Positions 1 through 9,310 of a DNA stretch of 64,000 nt are shown here, one piece after another. Under the pieces are notes generated by a model, which made no database searches, was not told where the DNA came from, and saw nothing but the letters and a program-made list of their open reading frames with translations. The position numbers and the translations under genes were made by a program. Position 1 is the stretch's first letter. Each line of letters opens with the position of its first letter. The stretch comes from Cytophagaceae bacterium (GTDB taxonomy: Bacteria > Bacteroidota > Bacteroidia > Cytophagales > Spirosomataceae): positions 46,499 to 110,498 of the forward strand of contig JAIXOL010000075.1 of NCBI GenBank assembly GCA_027486845.1, given 5' to 3'.

Positions 1-602
1 GTATAGTTATTAACATTGGCGAAATCTCGCAAAGAAAGACGAATCTCATTTGATGGGTCTTTCTGATGAAAACATTTTTCAATAGGAAGGACTTTTTCAA
101 AACGCTTTGGTACGTGAAATCCCAATGCATTTTTGCTCATGGACTCATCTGTATTAATTTCATCTCTCGTAAACCATCTGCTATTTGAGAAAGTATATTC
201 TAATTTATTTCTATAATACTCTGTTTTTGCTGAACCTAAAATAGGATTAATTGTAGGCATATCAAGTTTTCCTATGCGTGTTAGCTGATCGCTAACTTGG
301 GTAAACTTTAATTCTAGTTGTTTTTCATAAGGTACATGCTGCCATTTACAGCCTCCACATACACCGAAATGTTGACAATGAGGGGCAATTCTATCTGCCG
401 AAAACTCTAAAATCTCAAGAACATTTGCTTCTGCGTAGTTTTTCTTTCTGTTATTCACAAAAAGTTTTACTCTGTCGCCGGGATGCACATTGCTTCCCTC
501 AATAAAAATTACCTGACCATTGTGTTTTGCAATACATTTACCTTCTGCGGCAAAGCTCTCAACTACAATCGAATCAATTACAAATGTCTTTACTTTTCCC
601 AT
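1..602 (-). CDS. rlmD: 23S rRNA (uracil-5-)-methyltransferase RlmD/RumA-like, 3' part missing
   Basis: The first 200 codons of a class I SAM-dependent RNA m5U methyltransferase; the rest runs off the left edge. Translation from the ATG at 602 gives an N-terminal TRAM-like OB fold (about residues 1-60, MGKVKTFVIDSIVVESF...) followed by the iron-sulfur cysteine signature CQHFGVCGGCKWQH near residue 88. The catalytic methyltransferase domain lies outside the window. Family knowledge: these enzymes methylate one uridine of 23S rRNA. RlmD rather than RlmC or TrmA is inferred from the TRAM plus 4Fe-4S arrangement. It is divergent from the secreted protein gene at 752 and has a convincing Bacteroidota promoter of its own. 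Confidence 0.85.
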   Translation of the reverse strand, partial: MGKVKTFVIDSIVVESFAAEGKCIAKHNGQVIFIEGSNVHPGDRVKLFVNNRKKNYAEANVLEILEFSADRIAPHCQHFGVCGGCKWQHVPYEKQLELKFTQVSDQLTRIGKLDMPTINPILGSAKTEYYRNKLEYTFSNSRWFTRDEINTDESMSKNALGFHVPKRFEKVLPIEKCFHQKDPSNEIRLSLRDFANVNNY

Positions 603-657
603 TATCTTTTTTCTTTTGAAATCGCATACTTTACGGTTTCTCTTTAGTTTTAATTCA

Positions 658-688
658 CAAAAGTATTTAACTTAGCTTGAAGTTCAAA
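658..688 (-). promoter_or_regulatory. Bacteroidota-type sigma promoter of rlmD
   Basis: Read on the minus strand there is a TTTG -33 element (685-688), an exact 19-base spacer and a TACTTTTG -7 element (658-665), matching the TTTG-N19-TAnnTTTG consensus. It lies 55 bases upstream of the rlmD start. Confidence 0.65.
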
Positions 689-751
689 ATCCAACTTTTG
701 TATCGTAAATTTCGTCTATTAAAACAAAATTCAATGTGAAATTTATTTGCT

Positions 752-2953
752 ATGAAAAGATTTATCCTTTTTGTTTTTTTTCAAACCATTTCCTCATTTT
801 GTTTTGCCTCCCATATCGTTGGAGGTGAAATTGAGGTAGTGCCTCTTAAAAATCCAGTATCAGGGTCTAGCACGCATCAAGTTACTTTAAGCCTATATTT
901 TGACGCCATAAATGGTCGTGCCGCCGCCGAAGATTTATCAATAACTTTACAAATCTATCGAAAAAGAGATTTAGCAAAGATGGGCGACGTCACTTGTCCA
1001 AAGGTTTATCGTCAGCCAATTAAATATGTTGATCCTTCTTGTCAAAAAGGAGATTTATCTACCTTGTTGATAAAATATAGCATTGCAATTGACCTTTCTA
1101 CTGATAAATTTTCAGACCCCGAAGGTTATATGATTGTATGGGAACGTTGTTGTAGAAATAATATTATTACCAATATTCAGAACCCAAGTAATGTTGGGAT
1201 GGTGTTTTATACCGAATTTGCCCCAGTAACAATCGTCAATACTACGCCACATTTCAGAGATATTATTGCTGACTATGTTTGTATCAACCAAAACTTTGAA
1301 ATGGATTTTAGTGCCACTGATGCCGATGGTGATAGTTTGGCTTATACTTTGGTTGTGCCTTGGATAGGAAATTCATCGACAAGTCAATCAAATCCGACTA
1401 ATTCACCTAGTAATAATTATAGAGAGGCTTCATGGGTGACTGGTATTAATATTAATAATGTTATTCCTGGCGAAATTCCGTTACGTGTTGATGCACAAAC
1501 TGGTGTATTGAATGTAAAACCCAATAAACTTGGACTTTACGTTTTTTCTGTGATGGTAGAAGAGTTTCGCAAAGGAAAGCGTATCGGGCGAATGAAGCGA
1601 GATTTTCAATTGAAAGTGATTGAGTGTATCTTTAATTCACCTCCAACGGTACTAGTTGCAAATCAGAATTCAAAGAGAATTTTTAAGGAATCAGAGGTGA
1701 TTACTTTAAAAAAAGGAGAAAAACGTTGTTTTGATATTTTATTTACTGATCCTGACCTTAAACAAAAAATAACACTTTCGGCTAAAGGTGTGAATATTGA
1801 TGCCAAAAAAATTTTATTGCCTTCTACAATTAACGTGGAGATTACTTCTAAAGATACGCTAAAAACTGCCTTTTGTTTGGATGAATGTATTATTACAAAA
1901 AATAATGCTCCAGCCGATTTCTTTATTACCATTAGTGATAATGGTTGCCCTGTTCCTCAAAATCATACCTTTAGAATGCGGGTTCAGTTTGAAGAAAATC
2001 AGAATACAAAGCCAAATATCACTACTTCACTGCTAGGAAATCCTATCGTAGCTTACGGTGATACTCTCAAATTTACAGTTATTGGAAATGACATTGATAA
2101 TGACACTTTGGGACTGAGTGGAAATGGTCGTAATTTTAATTTTGGAAGTTATGGTTTTAGTTTTTCATCAAAACAAGGTATCGGCAATGTAAATTCAATC
2201 TTACAGTTTATACCAAATTGTGAAGCACTCAAACAAAAACAAATGCTTTTAGATTTTATTGTAAAAGACCAACGGTGCGGAGTCAGTACTCAGACTCTCT
2301 ACTCAGTGCCAGTGGAGGTTAAAGGAAAACAAAATAATTCTCCAAATGTTCTTACAACCCTTCCAAATAATACAGCCGAACTTATTTTAAATCCAAGTAT
2401 TAATAACGAATTGTCTTTTAATGTTAATTCACAAGATATTGATAACGAACAGCTTACCTTAACTGGAATACCTAAAGGCTTTGATTTTAAGAATGTATCA
2501 ATGTCGTTTGATAATAAAGAAGGCAAAGGGAAAGTTAGCAGTTTATTCACTTGGAAGCCAACTTGTTTCATGCTCGGAGGAAAAGAATCCAAAGAATTTA
2601 TCGTGAATTTTGCCTCAAAGGATAATAATTGTTTACAGTTACAAGATTCAGTGAGTGTAAGATTAATTCTGAAAGATAATTTAGTTATTAATAATCCTTT
2701 ACAGTCATTCAATACTTTTACTCCAAACGGAGATGGCAAAAATGATTATTTTAGCTTAGGTTCAATTCCCGAAGATAATTGTAAAAGGCAATTTAAAAAA
2801 TTCGAAATTGTAAATAGGTGGGGCAAAACTGTATTTTTTAGTGACGAAAGAAGTTTCAAATGGACTGCAGAAAATGAGCCAACTGGAGATTATTTATACG
2901 CACTAACTTTTACTGACGAAGTTTATAAAGGAGTTATTCATCTGATTCGTTAG
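752..2953 (+). CDS. Secreted protein with type IX secretion type B (gliding-motility-like) C-terminal domain
   Basis: A 733-residue exported protein. A signal peptide (MKRFILFVFFQTISSFCFA) precedes the sequence SHIVGGEIEV, which is common at the mature start of this Bacteroidota family. The middle is built of Ig/cadherin-like beta domains with repeated D-x-D-x-D-x-L stretches (for example DADGDSLAYTL and DIDNDTLGL). The last ~85 residues (from NTFTPNGDGKNDYF through IVNRWGKTVFF to the end) form the CHU_C/TIGR04131 domain used for export by the type IX secretion system and surface attachment. The true role is unknown; adhesion or surface scaffolding is a guess. It stands alone, divergent from rlmD, and its ATG directly precedes the signal peptide. 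Confidence 0.85.
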   Translation: MKRFILFVFFQTISSFCFASHIVGGEIEVVPLKNPVSGSSTHQVTLSLYFDAINGRAAAEDLSITLQIYRKRDLAKMGDVTCPKVYRQPIKYVDPSCQKGDLSTLLIKYSIAIDLSTDKFSDPEGYMIVWERCCRNNIITNIQNPSNVGMVFYTEFAPVTIVNTTPHFRDIIADYVCINQNFEMDFSATDADGDSLAYTLVVPWIGNSSTSQSNPTNSPSNNYREASWVTGININNVIPGEIPLRVDAQTGVLNVKPNKLGLYVFSVMVEEFRKGKRIGRMKRDFQLKVIECIFNSPPTVLVANQNSKRIFKESEVITLKKGEKRCFDILFTDPDLKQKITLSAKGVNIDAKKILLPSTINVEITSKDTLKTAFCLDECIITKNNAPADFFITISDNGCPVPQNHTFRMRVQFEENQNTKPNITTSLLGNPIVAYGDTLKFTVIGNDIDNDTLGLSGNGRNFNFGSYGFSFSSKQGIGNVNSILQFIPNCEALKQKQMLLDFIVKDQRCGVSTQTLYSVPVEVKGKQNNSPNVLTTLPNNTAELILNPSINNELSFNVNSQDIDNEQLTLTGIPKGFDFKNVSMSFDNKEGKGKVSSLFTWKPTCFMLGGKESKEFIVNFASKDNNCLQLQDSVSVRLILKDNLVINNPLQSFNTFTPNGDGKNDYFSLGSIPEDNCKRQFKKFEIVNRWGKTVFFSDERSFKWTAENEPTGDYLYALTFTDEVYKGVIHLIR

Positions 2954-3077
2954 TTGTAATCGGAGGTCTAATGTTTTTCATCTCAAATTGGAACAAATTC
3001 AACAAAAAAAGCATTTTAGTATAAATATAGATGTATCAATAATTGGTGATAATTTATTTTTTAAAATTATTTTTTCC

Positions 3078-3908
3078 ATGCTAACAAATAAAGTTGTAAT
3101 CATTACAGGCGGTTCGTCAGGTATAGGTAAGGCTCTTGCTTTTGAACTTGGTAAAGAGCGTTGTAAATTGATTATTACTGGTCGTAATATTGACAAATTA
3201 GAGCAAACCAGCCACGAACTTTCGACCCAAGGAATCGTAAACCATTATATAGTGGCCGATTCTAGTTTAGAATACGATAATAAAAGAATTGTTGCCGAAG
3301 CAATTTATCATTACGGCACTATCGACATCGTTATCAATAACGCTGGTATTACTATGCGGTCTATGTTTGAAGATGCGAATATTGATGCGACCATCCGTAA
3401 AGTAATGGATATTAACTTCTTTGGCACTGCTTATCTCACTCAAGCGGCTTTGCCTTACATCAAAAAAGCCAAAGGAACAATTGTAGGTGTCTCCTCAATT
3501 GCGGGTTTTCGAGGTTTGCCTGTGCGAAGTGGTTATTCAGCCTCAAAATTTGCAGTGAATGGTTTTCTCGAAGCAATCCGTACGGAACTTTTAAATACTG
3601 GGGTGAATGTACTGACAGCCTGTCCAGGTTTTACATCATCAAACATTCGTTTTGCTGCGATTGATGCACAAGGTGAAATTAGTCAGGAAACCGTGCGTGA
3701 TGAAAAGAAAATGATGTCTTCAGAGGAGTGTGCCATGCACATTGTGAAAGCTATCAAGAAAAGAAAACGTTCTATTATTCTGACAAATGAAGGTAAACTG
3801 ACAGTGTGGCTCAATAAGTGGTTTCCTAGGTTAGTTGATAAATTAGTTTTTACCACTTTATCAAAAGAAAAAAACTCTCCATTAAAACAGACTAGCGAAA
3901 TTCATTAA
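3078..3908 (+). CDS. Short-chain dehydrogenase/reductase
   Basis: A 276-residue classical SDR, a Rossmann-fold NAD(P)(H) oxidoreductase. Seen: the cofactor motif TGGSSGIG near residue 9, NNAG near residue 88, the catalytic serine in VSSIAG and the YSASK tetrad motif near residue 154. An in-frame TTG at 2988 would add 30 residues unlike the family, so the ATG at 3078, just before MLTNKVVIITGG, is preferred. The C-terminal ~60 residues resemble DltE/YqjQ-like SDRs with a basic tail (KKRKRSIILTNEG). The substrate cannot be told from sequence. It follows the secreted-protein gene by 124 bases; no shared role is apparent. Confidence 0.85.
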   Translation: MLTNKVVIITGGSSGIGKALAFELGKERCKLIITGRNIDKLEQTSHELSTQGIVNHYIVADSSLEYDNKRIVAEAIYHYGTIDIVINNAGITMRSMFEDANIDATIRKVMDINFFGTAYLTQAALPYIKKAKGTIVGVSSIAGFRGLPVRSGYSASKFAVNGFLEAIRTELLNTGVNVLTACPGFTSSNIRFAAIDAQGEISQETVRDEKKMMSSEECAMHIVKAIKKRKRSIILTNEGKLTVWLNKWFPRLVDKLVFTTLSKEKNSPLKQTSEIH

Positions 3909-3947
3909 TTCCAAAATTTTAGCATGCTTAAAAATAAGTTAGCTATT

Positions 3948-4685
3948 TTATTTTACAACCCAAATATCACTCTCTTTTAGATAGCAAAATTGACCCTTCC
4001 ATAAAACCTGATACCAAATATCGTCTGTTTTTATTACATTTAATCTATTTCCTTCGCTGATAGTTCCTGAAATCTGAGAAGCAGCCGATGGGTAGTCACG
4101 TAAATAAACTTTCTCATTTTTTATAATTACGGATTTATAATTATTTGGAAGATTTATTAAACTTGCCAAAATCAACATATATACTAAAAATATTATTTTA
4201 TGCCTAATGGGAGAGTACTGATTGTTTTTTTTTTTCAACACTAGTACAGTAAAAATATAAACTCCTAATAAAAGAAAACCACCCCAAACATAATTTGAAT
4301 ATTGGCGGTAGTAAAATAGAAAATAATTTAAATCGTTTTTTTCATACCCATTAAAGCCATTTTCATAAGCAACTAAATACATTTTTTCAAAAACTTTTTC
4401 GTCGGGTTTTTTAAAAAAATATAGATTGAGGTAGTACAACTCTTTTACAAATTCACCCTTTGCTTCCGAAATATTCGCGAGTTTCAAATAAATTTTTGGG
4501 TTCACATTTTGATTCTTTTTTATAATTTCTTCATAAATAATCCTTGCCTCATCATTTTTTTTTTGAATAAATAAAGAATCTGCTTTTTTATTTAAACTTG
4601 TTTGTCCCTGACTATCAAGTACTTGAGTGAATACTATAAAAAGTAAAATAAATATTTTTAGAAATTTCAAAAAGTATGTTTGCAT
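3948..4685 (-). CDS. TPR and SH3-like membrane protein (BatE-like)
   Basis: A 245-residue envelope protein. From the ATG at 4685 it starts with a signal-type hydrophobic segment (FLKIFILLFIVFTQVL), then two TPR-like helices (KKADSLFIQKKNDEARIIYEEIIKK), two transmembrane segments (YVWGGFLLLGVYIFTVLVL and IIFLVYMLILASLINL) and a C-terminal bacterial SH3-like domain (VYLRDYPSAASQISGTISEG...). This order matches BatE-type proteins of Bacteroidota aerotolerance/VWA operons, but no Bat genes are adjacent, so that is only a resemblance. A longer start at 4772 would put an odd extra hydrophobic stretch in front and is disfavoured. The upstream neighbours are the divergent tRNA genes. Confidence 0.65.
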   Translation of the reverse strand: MQTYFLKFLKIFILLFIVFTQVLDSQGQTSLNKKADSLFIQKKNDEARIIYEEIIKKNQNVNPKIYLKLANISEAKGEFVKELYYLNLYFFKKPDEKVFEKMYLVAYENGFNGYEKNDLNYFLFYYRQYSNYVWGGFLLLGVYIFTVLVLKKKNNQYSPIRHKIIFLVYMLILASLINLPNNYKSVIIKNEKVYLRDYPSAASQISGTISEGNRLNVIKTDDIWYQVLWKGQFCYLKESDIWVVK

Positions 4686-4812
4686 CGTATTGTTAAAAGT
4701 ACTAATTTTGCACCACGATTTAAGAACAACGGCACAGAAAAACAAAGTTAATACAAAACAATTCACTTTCAAATTTGTTTCAATTGTAATAAGTTTAAAT
4801 CTATAATATCAA

Positions 4813-4885
4813 GATTCCGTAGCTCAGTTGGTAGAGCAATACACTTTTAATGTATGGGTCCTGGGTTCGAATCCCAGCGGGATCA
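4813..4885 (+). tRNA. tRNA-Lys(TTT), copy 1
   Basis: A 73-base cloverleaf. The acceptor arms GATTCCG and CGGGATC pair with one G-T, the D arm is AGCTCAGTTGGTAGAGC, the anticodon loop CTTTTAA carries TTT, and the T arm is CTGGGTTCGAATCCCAG. CCA is not encoded. Confidence 0.96.
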
Positions 4886-4973
4886 CAAGGGTTATCGTTA
4901 GTCGATATCACTTCTCTCGTGTCAGATGACACTTCAAATATATACAAACATAGGTTGATACCAAAAGTTTGAT

Positions 4974-5046
4974 GATTCCGTAGCTCAGTTGGTAGAGCAA
5001 TACACTTTTAATGTATGGGTCCTGGGTTCGAATCCCAGCGGGATCA
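4974..5046 (+). tRNA. tRNA-Lys(TTT), copy 2
   Basis: Identical over all 73 bases to the copy at 4813, with an unrelated 88-base spacer between them. The two are probably one transcript ending at the hairpin that begins at 5048. Confidence 0.96.
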
Positions 5047-5047
5047 C

Positions 5048-5078
5048 AAAAGCCTCTCAAATGGAGGCTTTTATTTTT
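5048..5078 (+). terminator. Terminator after the tRNA-Lys pair
   Basis: AAAGCCTC and GAGGCTTT form a hairpin with a short loop, followed by a T-rich tail. Confidence 0.7.
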
Positions 5079-5156
5079 AAAGTGCAAAGCAAAATAAAGT
5101 TTGGAAAAATCTATGGCCTTATTTAATTTTGCAATACATAATAAAGTTTTTATAAT

Positions 5157-5240
5157 GGCGAGGTGGTGAAATTGGTAGACACGCTACTTTGAGGTGGTAG
5201 TGGGCGAAAGCCTGTGAGAGTTCGAATCTCTTCTTCGTCA
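5157..5240 (+). tRNA. tRNA-Leu(GAG)
   Basis: An 84-base class II tRNA with a long variable arm (GTGGGCGAAAGCCTGT region). The acceptor arms GGCGAGG and CTTCGTC pair with G-T wobbles; the loop TTGAGGT gives anticodon GAG; the T arm is GAGAGTTCGAATCTC. CCA is not encoded. Confidence 0.93.
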
Positions 5241-5357
5241 CGTTAAGTTTTGACTTTAAAATAATTTAGGCTAATGCGTGCGTCAATCAATTTAACACCC
5301 GTTAAATATCGAAAACGCTCAATTATTTTAGATTTAATTCGAACATTTTTTTTGTTT

Positions 5358-5392
5358 AAAAAGCCTTTCTGTTTGAGTTAGGCTTTTTTGTT
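5358..5392 (+). terminator. Rho-independent terminator downstream of tRNA-Leu
   Basis: AAAAAGCCT, a 13-base loop and AGGCTTTTTT. It separates the tRNA region from rpsO. Confidence 0.7.
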
Positions 5393-5506
5393 ACCCGAAT
5401 TTTTGAAAAATCAATTTTAGATTGTTTCGTCCTTTATAAATACGCTAAATAATCATTAAGTTTAATCTTTGTCTTTTATTTTCATTATTTATTGAAAAAA
5501 AATGCT

Positions 5507-5514
5507 TACATTTG
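5507..5514 (+). promoter_or_regulatory. Probable -7 element of the rpsO promoter
   Basis: TACATTTG matches TAnnTTTG and lies 39 bases before the rpsO ATG. No good TTTG is found at the usual 19-base spacing, so only the -7 element is supported. Confidence 0.5.
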
Positions 5515-5553
5515 CAGTTGTTTTTCATATTTACTAATCTAAGTTAACATCAC

Positions 5554-5829
5554 ATGTATTTAACTACGGACAAAAAGGAAGAAATCTTTGCTGCAAAAGG
5601 CTTCCAGAAAAAAGCGACTGATACTGGTTCAGCTGAGTCGCAAATTGCATTATTTACTTTTCGTATTGCTCACCTAACTGAACATTTGAAATCTCACAAG
5701 CATGACTACTCTACAAGAGCGGGTTTGTTGAAATTAGTAGGTAAGCGTCGTAGATTGCTCGATTATTTGTTCAAAACAGATATTACTCGTTATAGAGCAA
5801 TTATTGCCGAATTAGGTATTCGTAAGTAA
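5554..5829 (+). CDS. rpsO: 30S ribosomal protein S15
   Basis: 91 residues, the usual length. S15 binds the central domain of 16S rRNA and is a primary binder in 30S assembly. The family sequence is plain: [51 protein letters not shown] is recognisable throughout (residues 21-71), including the conserved [11 protein letters not shown] and [10 protein letters not shown] segments. A strong terminator follows at once, and pnp comes next, the rpsO-pnp order conserved in many bacteria. It has its own -7 element. Confidence 0.97.
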   Translation: MYLTTDKKEEIFAAKGFQKKATDTGSAESQIALFTFRIAHLTEHLKSHKHDYSTRAGLLKLVGKRRRLLDYLFKTDITRYRAIIAELGIRK

Positions 5830-5834
5830 TAATA

Positions 5835-5876
5835 AAAATCAGGGAATTCTCTAATCGGTATTCCCTGATTTTTTGT
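5835..5876 (+). terminator. rpsO terminator
   Basis: ATCAGGGAAT and ATTCCCTGAT form a 10-bp stem followed by six T. It separates rpsO from pnp, so readthrough or a second promoter must feed pnp. Confidence 0.85.
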
Positions 5877-5932
5877 TTGAAAAATCTTCAAAGTATTCAA
5901 TTTTATCCCCGCGGAATTCGGATAACAAACTA

Positions 5933-5955
5933 CCACGTCGAAAGCGGATACGTGG
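5933..5955 (+). promoter_or_regulatory. Hairpin in the pnp leader
   Basis: CCACGT and ACGTGG pair around an 11-base loop, 19 bases before the pnp start. In Escherichia coli the pnp leader folds into a hairpin used in autoregulation by RNase III and PNPase; a similar role here is only inference. Confidence 0.4.
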
Positions 5956-5973
5956 CTTTAATTAAACTAAAAA

Positions 5974-8103
5974 ATGTTTAACATTCACACTAAGACCATC
6001 GAAATGCCCGATGGCAAAGTGATTACCCTTGAAACTGGAAAACTTGCAAGACAAGCAGATGGTTCGGTTGTGGTGAGAAGTGGTAATGCCATGCTTTTAG
6101 CAACGGTTGTAGCTGCACAAGAACACAAAGAGGGAACTGACTTTTTACCTCTATCAGTTGATTATCAAGAAAAATTTGGTTCAGCGGGAAAAATTCCAGG
6201 AAGTTTCCAACGTCGTGAAGGAAGGCTTTCAGATAATGAAATTTTGATCAGTCGTTTAATTGACCGTGCCTTACGTCCAATCTTTCCAGAAGATTATCAT
6301 GCAGAGGTTCAAGTAATTGTTACATTAATTTCAGCCGATACTGAAATTCAACCAGATGCCCTTGCTGCTTTAGCTGCATCTGCTGCAATTGCAGTTTCTG
6401 ATATCCCATTTAATGGTCCTATTTCAGAAGTACGTGTAGCAAAAATCAATGGCGAGTATGTTGTAAATCCAACAACTACACAAATTAAAACAGCTTCTTT
6501 AGATTTAATAGTTGCGGGAACTGTTGATAATATAATAATGGTTGAAGGCGAGGCAGACCTTTGTACTGAAGAAGAAATGATTGAAGCAATTAAGATTGCT
6601 CATGAGGCCATTATTGTACAAGTAAATGCTCAAAAAGAATTTGGCGTTATAGTCGGCAAAACAGAAAAGCGTGTTTATAATCATGAGACGCATGATGAAG
6701 AATTACGTGAACGTATGAATAAAGAACTTTATGACAAAGTTTATGCGGTATGTTTGGAAGGAAATAATAAGAAAGAAGTAAGAAAAGAAAAATTTGGTGA
6801 AATTCTCGATGGATTTATTGCTTCGCTAACAGAAGAAGAACGCACTGCTAAAAAACAATTTATCAAACCATATTTTGGTGATATCCAATATTATGCTTCT
6901 AGAAATATGGTGCTTGATGAGCGTACAAGACTTGATGGTCGCAAACTTGACGAAATTCGTCAGATTGTTTGTGAAGTAGATTTCTTGCCATCTGCTCATG
7001 GTGCTGCCTTGTTTACCAGAGGTGAAACACAATCATTGACAACCGCAACACTAGGTACGAAACTTGATGAAATGATTATTGACCAAGTAATGGTTTCGGG
7101 ATACAGTAAGTTTTTTTTACACTATAATTTTCCAGGTTTCTCGACAGGCGAAATTAAACCTAATCGTGGTGCAGGCCGTCGTGAGATTGGGCATGGAAAT
7201 TTAGCTCAACGTTCATTAAAGAAAATACTTCCAGCCGAATCTGAAAATCCGTATACAATTCGTATTGTATCTGATATTCTTGAGTCAAATGGTTCGTCGT
7301 CGATGGCTACTGTTTGTGCAGGATGTTTGGCTTTGATGGATGCAGGTGTGCCAATTAAAGCTCCAATCTCTGGTATTGCAATGGGTTTAATTACTGACAA
7401 TGCAACTGGAAAATGGGCGGTTTTATCTGATATCTTAGGTGATGAAGACCATTTAGGTGATATGGACTTTAAGGTGACTGGTACTGAAAACGGTATCACT
7501 GCTTGCCAAATGGATATTAAAATTGGTGGTTTATCGTTCGAAGTTTTAGAGCAGGCATTAATGCAAGCCAAACAAGGACGTATCCACATTCTCGGAAAAA
7601 TGAAAGAATCAATTGCAGTTTCTCGACCAGAATTGAAACCTCATACTCCACGTGCATTTACTATTGTCATTGATAAAGAATTTATCGGAGCAGTAATCGG
7701 GCCAGGCGGTAAAATTGTTCAAGAGATTCAACGTGAATCTGGTGCAACAATCACAATAGAAGAGAAAGATGGTAAAGGTTATGTCTCTATATTCTCTTCA
7801 AATGGTGAAAGCATGGATAAAGCTAAGAAGAGGGTCTATGGTATTGTAGCTACACCAGAAGTTGGAGAAGTATATGACGCAAAAGTAAAATCAATTCAAC
7901 CATTTGGTGCTTTTGTTGAATTTATGCCTGGAAAAGAAGGGTTGCTTCATATTTCTGAAATTTCTTGGGAAAGATTACCAAGTATGGATGGCGTTTTAGA
8001 AATCGGTGAAGAATTACAAGTGAAATTACTTGAAGTTGACCCGAAAACGGGAAAATTCCGTTTATCAAGAAAAGCACTTTTGCCAAGACCTGAAAGACAG
8101 TAA
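5974..8103 (+). CDS. pnp: Polyribonucleotide nucleotidyltransferase (PNPase)
   Basis: 709 residues, family length. A phosphorolytic 3'-5' exoribonuclease of RNA turnover, working as a trimer. Two RNase PH domains are present (about residues 10-140 and 320-540, with RGETQSL and the acidic cluster [16 protein letters not shown]), then a KH domain ([15 protein letters not shown] near 572) and an S1 domain ([21 protein letters not shown] to the end). All expected catalytic segments are intact. It lies downstream of rpsO behind that gene's terminator and has a leader hairpin, suggesting independent or readthrough expression. Confidence 0.97.
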   Translation: MFNIHTKTIEMPDGKVITLETGKLARQADGSVVVRSGNAMLLATVVAAQEHKEGTDFLPLSVDYQEKFGSAGKIPGSFQRREGRLSDNEILISRLIDRALRPIFPEDYHAEVQVIVTLISADTEIQPDALAALAASAAIAVSDIPFNGPISEVRVAKINGEYVVNPTTTQIKTASLDLIVAGTVDNIIMVEGEADLCTEEEMIEAIKIAHEAIIVQVNAQKEFGVIVGKTEKRVYNHETHDEELRERMNKELYDKVYAVCLEGNNKKEVRKEKFGEILDGFIASLTEEERTAKKQFIKPYFGDIQYYASRNMVLDERTRLDGRKLDEIRQIVCEVDFLPSAHGAALFTRGETQSLTTATLGTKLDEMIIDQVMVSGYSKFFLHYNFPGFSTGEIKPNRGAGRREIGHGNLAQRSLKKILPAESENPYTIRIVSDILESNGSSSMATVCAGCLALMDAGVPIKAPISGIAMGLITDNATGKWAVLSDILGDEDHLGDMDFKVTGTENGITACQMDIKIGGLSFEVLEQALMQAKQGRIHILGKMKESIAVSRPELKPHTPRAFTIVIDKEFIGAVIGPGGKIVQEIQRESGATITIEEKDGKGYVSIFSSNGESMDKAKKRVYGIVATPEVGEVYDAKVKSIQPFGAFVEFMPGKEGLLHISEISWERLPSMDGVLEIGEELQVKLLEVDPKTGKFRLSRKALLPRPERQ

Positions 8104-8312
8104 TTTGGATATAAGTGGATTAGTCATTTGTTATTGATTAATTGATTGTAGTTTAAATGAACAAGTCATTATCTAATAATTCGTTATCAATAATAAAACA
8201 ATAACTAATCTCCTTATAACCTGTATCTAATTCAATGATGAACATTTAACAAATTTTATTTGTTCTATGAGTCAAGGTATTTAAGTTTTTTACGTTATAA
8301 TAGAAATCTGTT

Positions 8313-8324
8313 GGGCGATTGCCC
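8313..8324 (+). promoter_or_regulatory. Short hairpin in the rpoD leader
   Basis: GGGC-GATT-GCCC is a perfect 4-bp stem 14 bases before the sigma factor start codon. It could affect translation initiation, but nothing beyond the pairing supports this. Confidence 0.3.
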
Positions 8325-8338
8325 GTTAAAAATAAGAT

Positions 8339-9202
8339 ATGCGTCAGCTAAAAATTAGTAAGCAAATTACCAATCGTGAAAGTCAATCTCTCGATAAGTA
8401 CCTCCAAGAAATTGGAAAAGTAGATTTGCTAACTCCCGATGAGGAAGTTATTCTTGCACAGAAAATAAGAGAAGGAGACCAATATTCGTTAGAACGTTTA
8501 ACAAAAGCAAATTTACGCTTTGTGGTTTCGGTAGCTAAACAGTATCAAAATCAAGGTTTATCGTTGGGCGATTTAATCAATGAAGGAAACTTGGGTTTGA
8601 TTAAGGCAGCACAAAGGTTTGATGAAACTCGTGGTTTTAAGTTTATCTCTTATGCCGTTTGGTGGATTCGTCAGTCAATTTTACAAGCCTTGGCCGAACA
8701 ATCTCGTATAGTTCGTTTACCTTTAAATCGTGTTGGATCATTAAATAAAATCTCAAAAACTTTTTCTGACCTAGAACAAAAATTTGAGAGAGAACCTTCA
8801 CCAGAAGAATTAGCCGAGGTATTAGAAATTACCGCCGCTGAGGTGATTGATACTTTGAAAATTTCTGGTCGCCACGTGTCTGTTGATGCTCCTTTTGTAC
8901 AAGGAGAAGAAAATAGCTTGCTGGATGTGCTTGAAAATGATAGTGAGGTTAAACCTGATCAAGGATTAATTGATGATTCACTCCGTAGAGAAGTTATGAG
9001 AGCTTTGTCAACCTTGACACAACGTGAGGCAGAGGTTATAACTTATTATTTCGGATTGAACGGTGAACAAGCTATGACACTTGAAGAAATTGGTGAGAAA
9101 TTTAATTTGACTCGTGAACGTGTACGTCAGATTAAAGAAAAGGCTATACGTCGTTTACGCCAGACTTCACGAAGTAAAGCATTGAAAGCTTATTTAGGTT
9201 AA
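8339..9202 (+). CDS. rpoD: Primary sigma-70 factor RpoD/SigA, short Bacteroidota form
   Basis: 287 residues. It directs core RNA polymerase to housekeeping promoters. Region 1.2 ([10 protein letters not shown]) starts near residue 17; region 2 contains [34 protein letters not shown] and [13 protein letters not shown]; region 3 follows; region 4.2 ends with the [23 protein letters not shown]. Region 1.1 is absent, as known for Bacteroidota primary sigma factors, which read TTTG/TAnnTTTG promoters like those seen here upstream of rlmD and rpsP. It sits 235 bases after pnp. Confidence 0.95.
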   Translation: MRQLKISKQITNRESQSLDKYLQEIGKVDLLTPDEEVILAQKIREGDQYSLERLTKANLRFVVSVAKQYQNQGLSLGDLINEGNLGLIKAAQRFDETRGFKFISYAVWWIRQSILQALAEQSRIVRLPLNRVGSLNKISKTFSDLEQKFEREPSPEELAEVLEITAAEVIDTLKISGRHVSVDAPFVQGEENSLLDVLENDSEVKPDQGLIDDSLRREVMRALSTLTQREAEVITYYFGLNGEQAMTLEEIGEKFNLTRERVRQIKEKAIRRLRQTSRSKALKAYLG

Positions 9203-9310
9203 GATTTGCATAGTTGAATGATGATTCAATTATTTCAAATAAAATAATTTTTTAGAAAAGGTGCGTTTATCGTACCTTTTTTTGTGTATTCTTATAATTT
9301 TTATTTTGTA

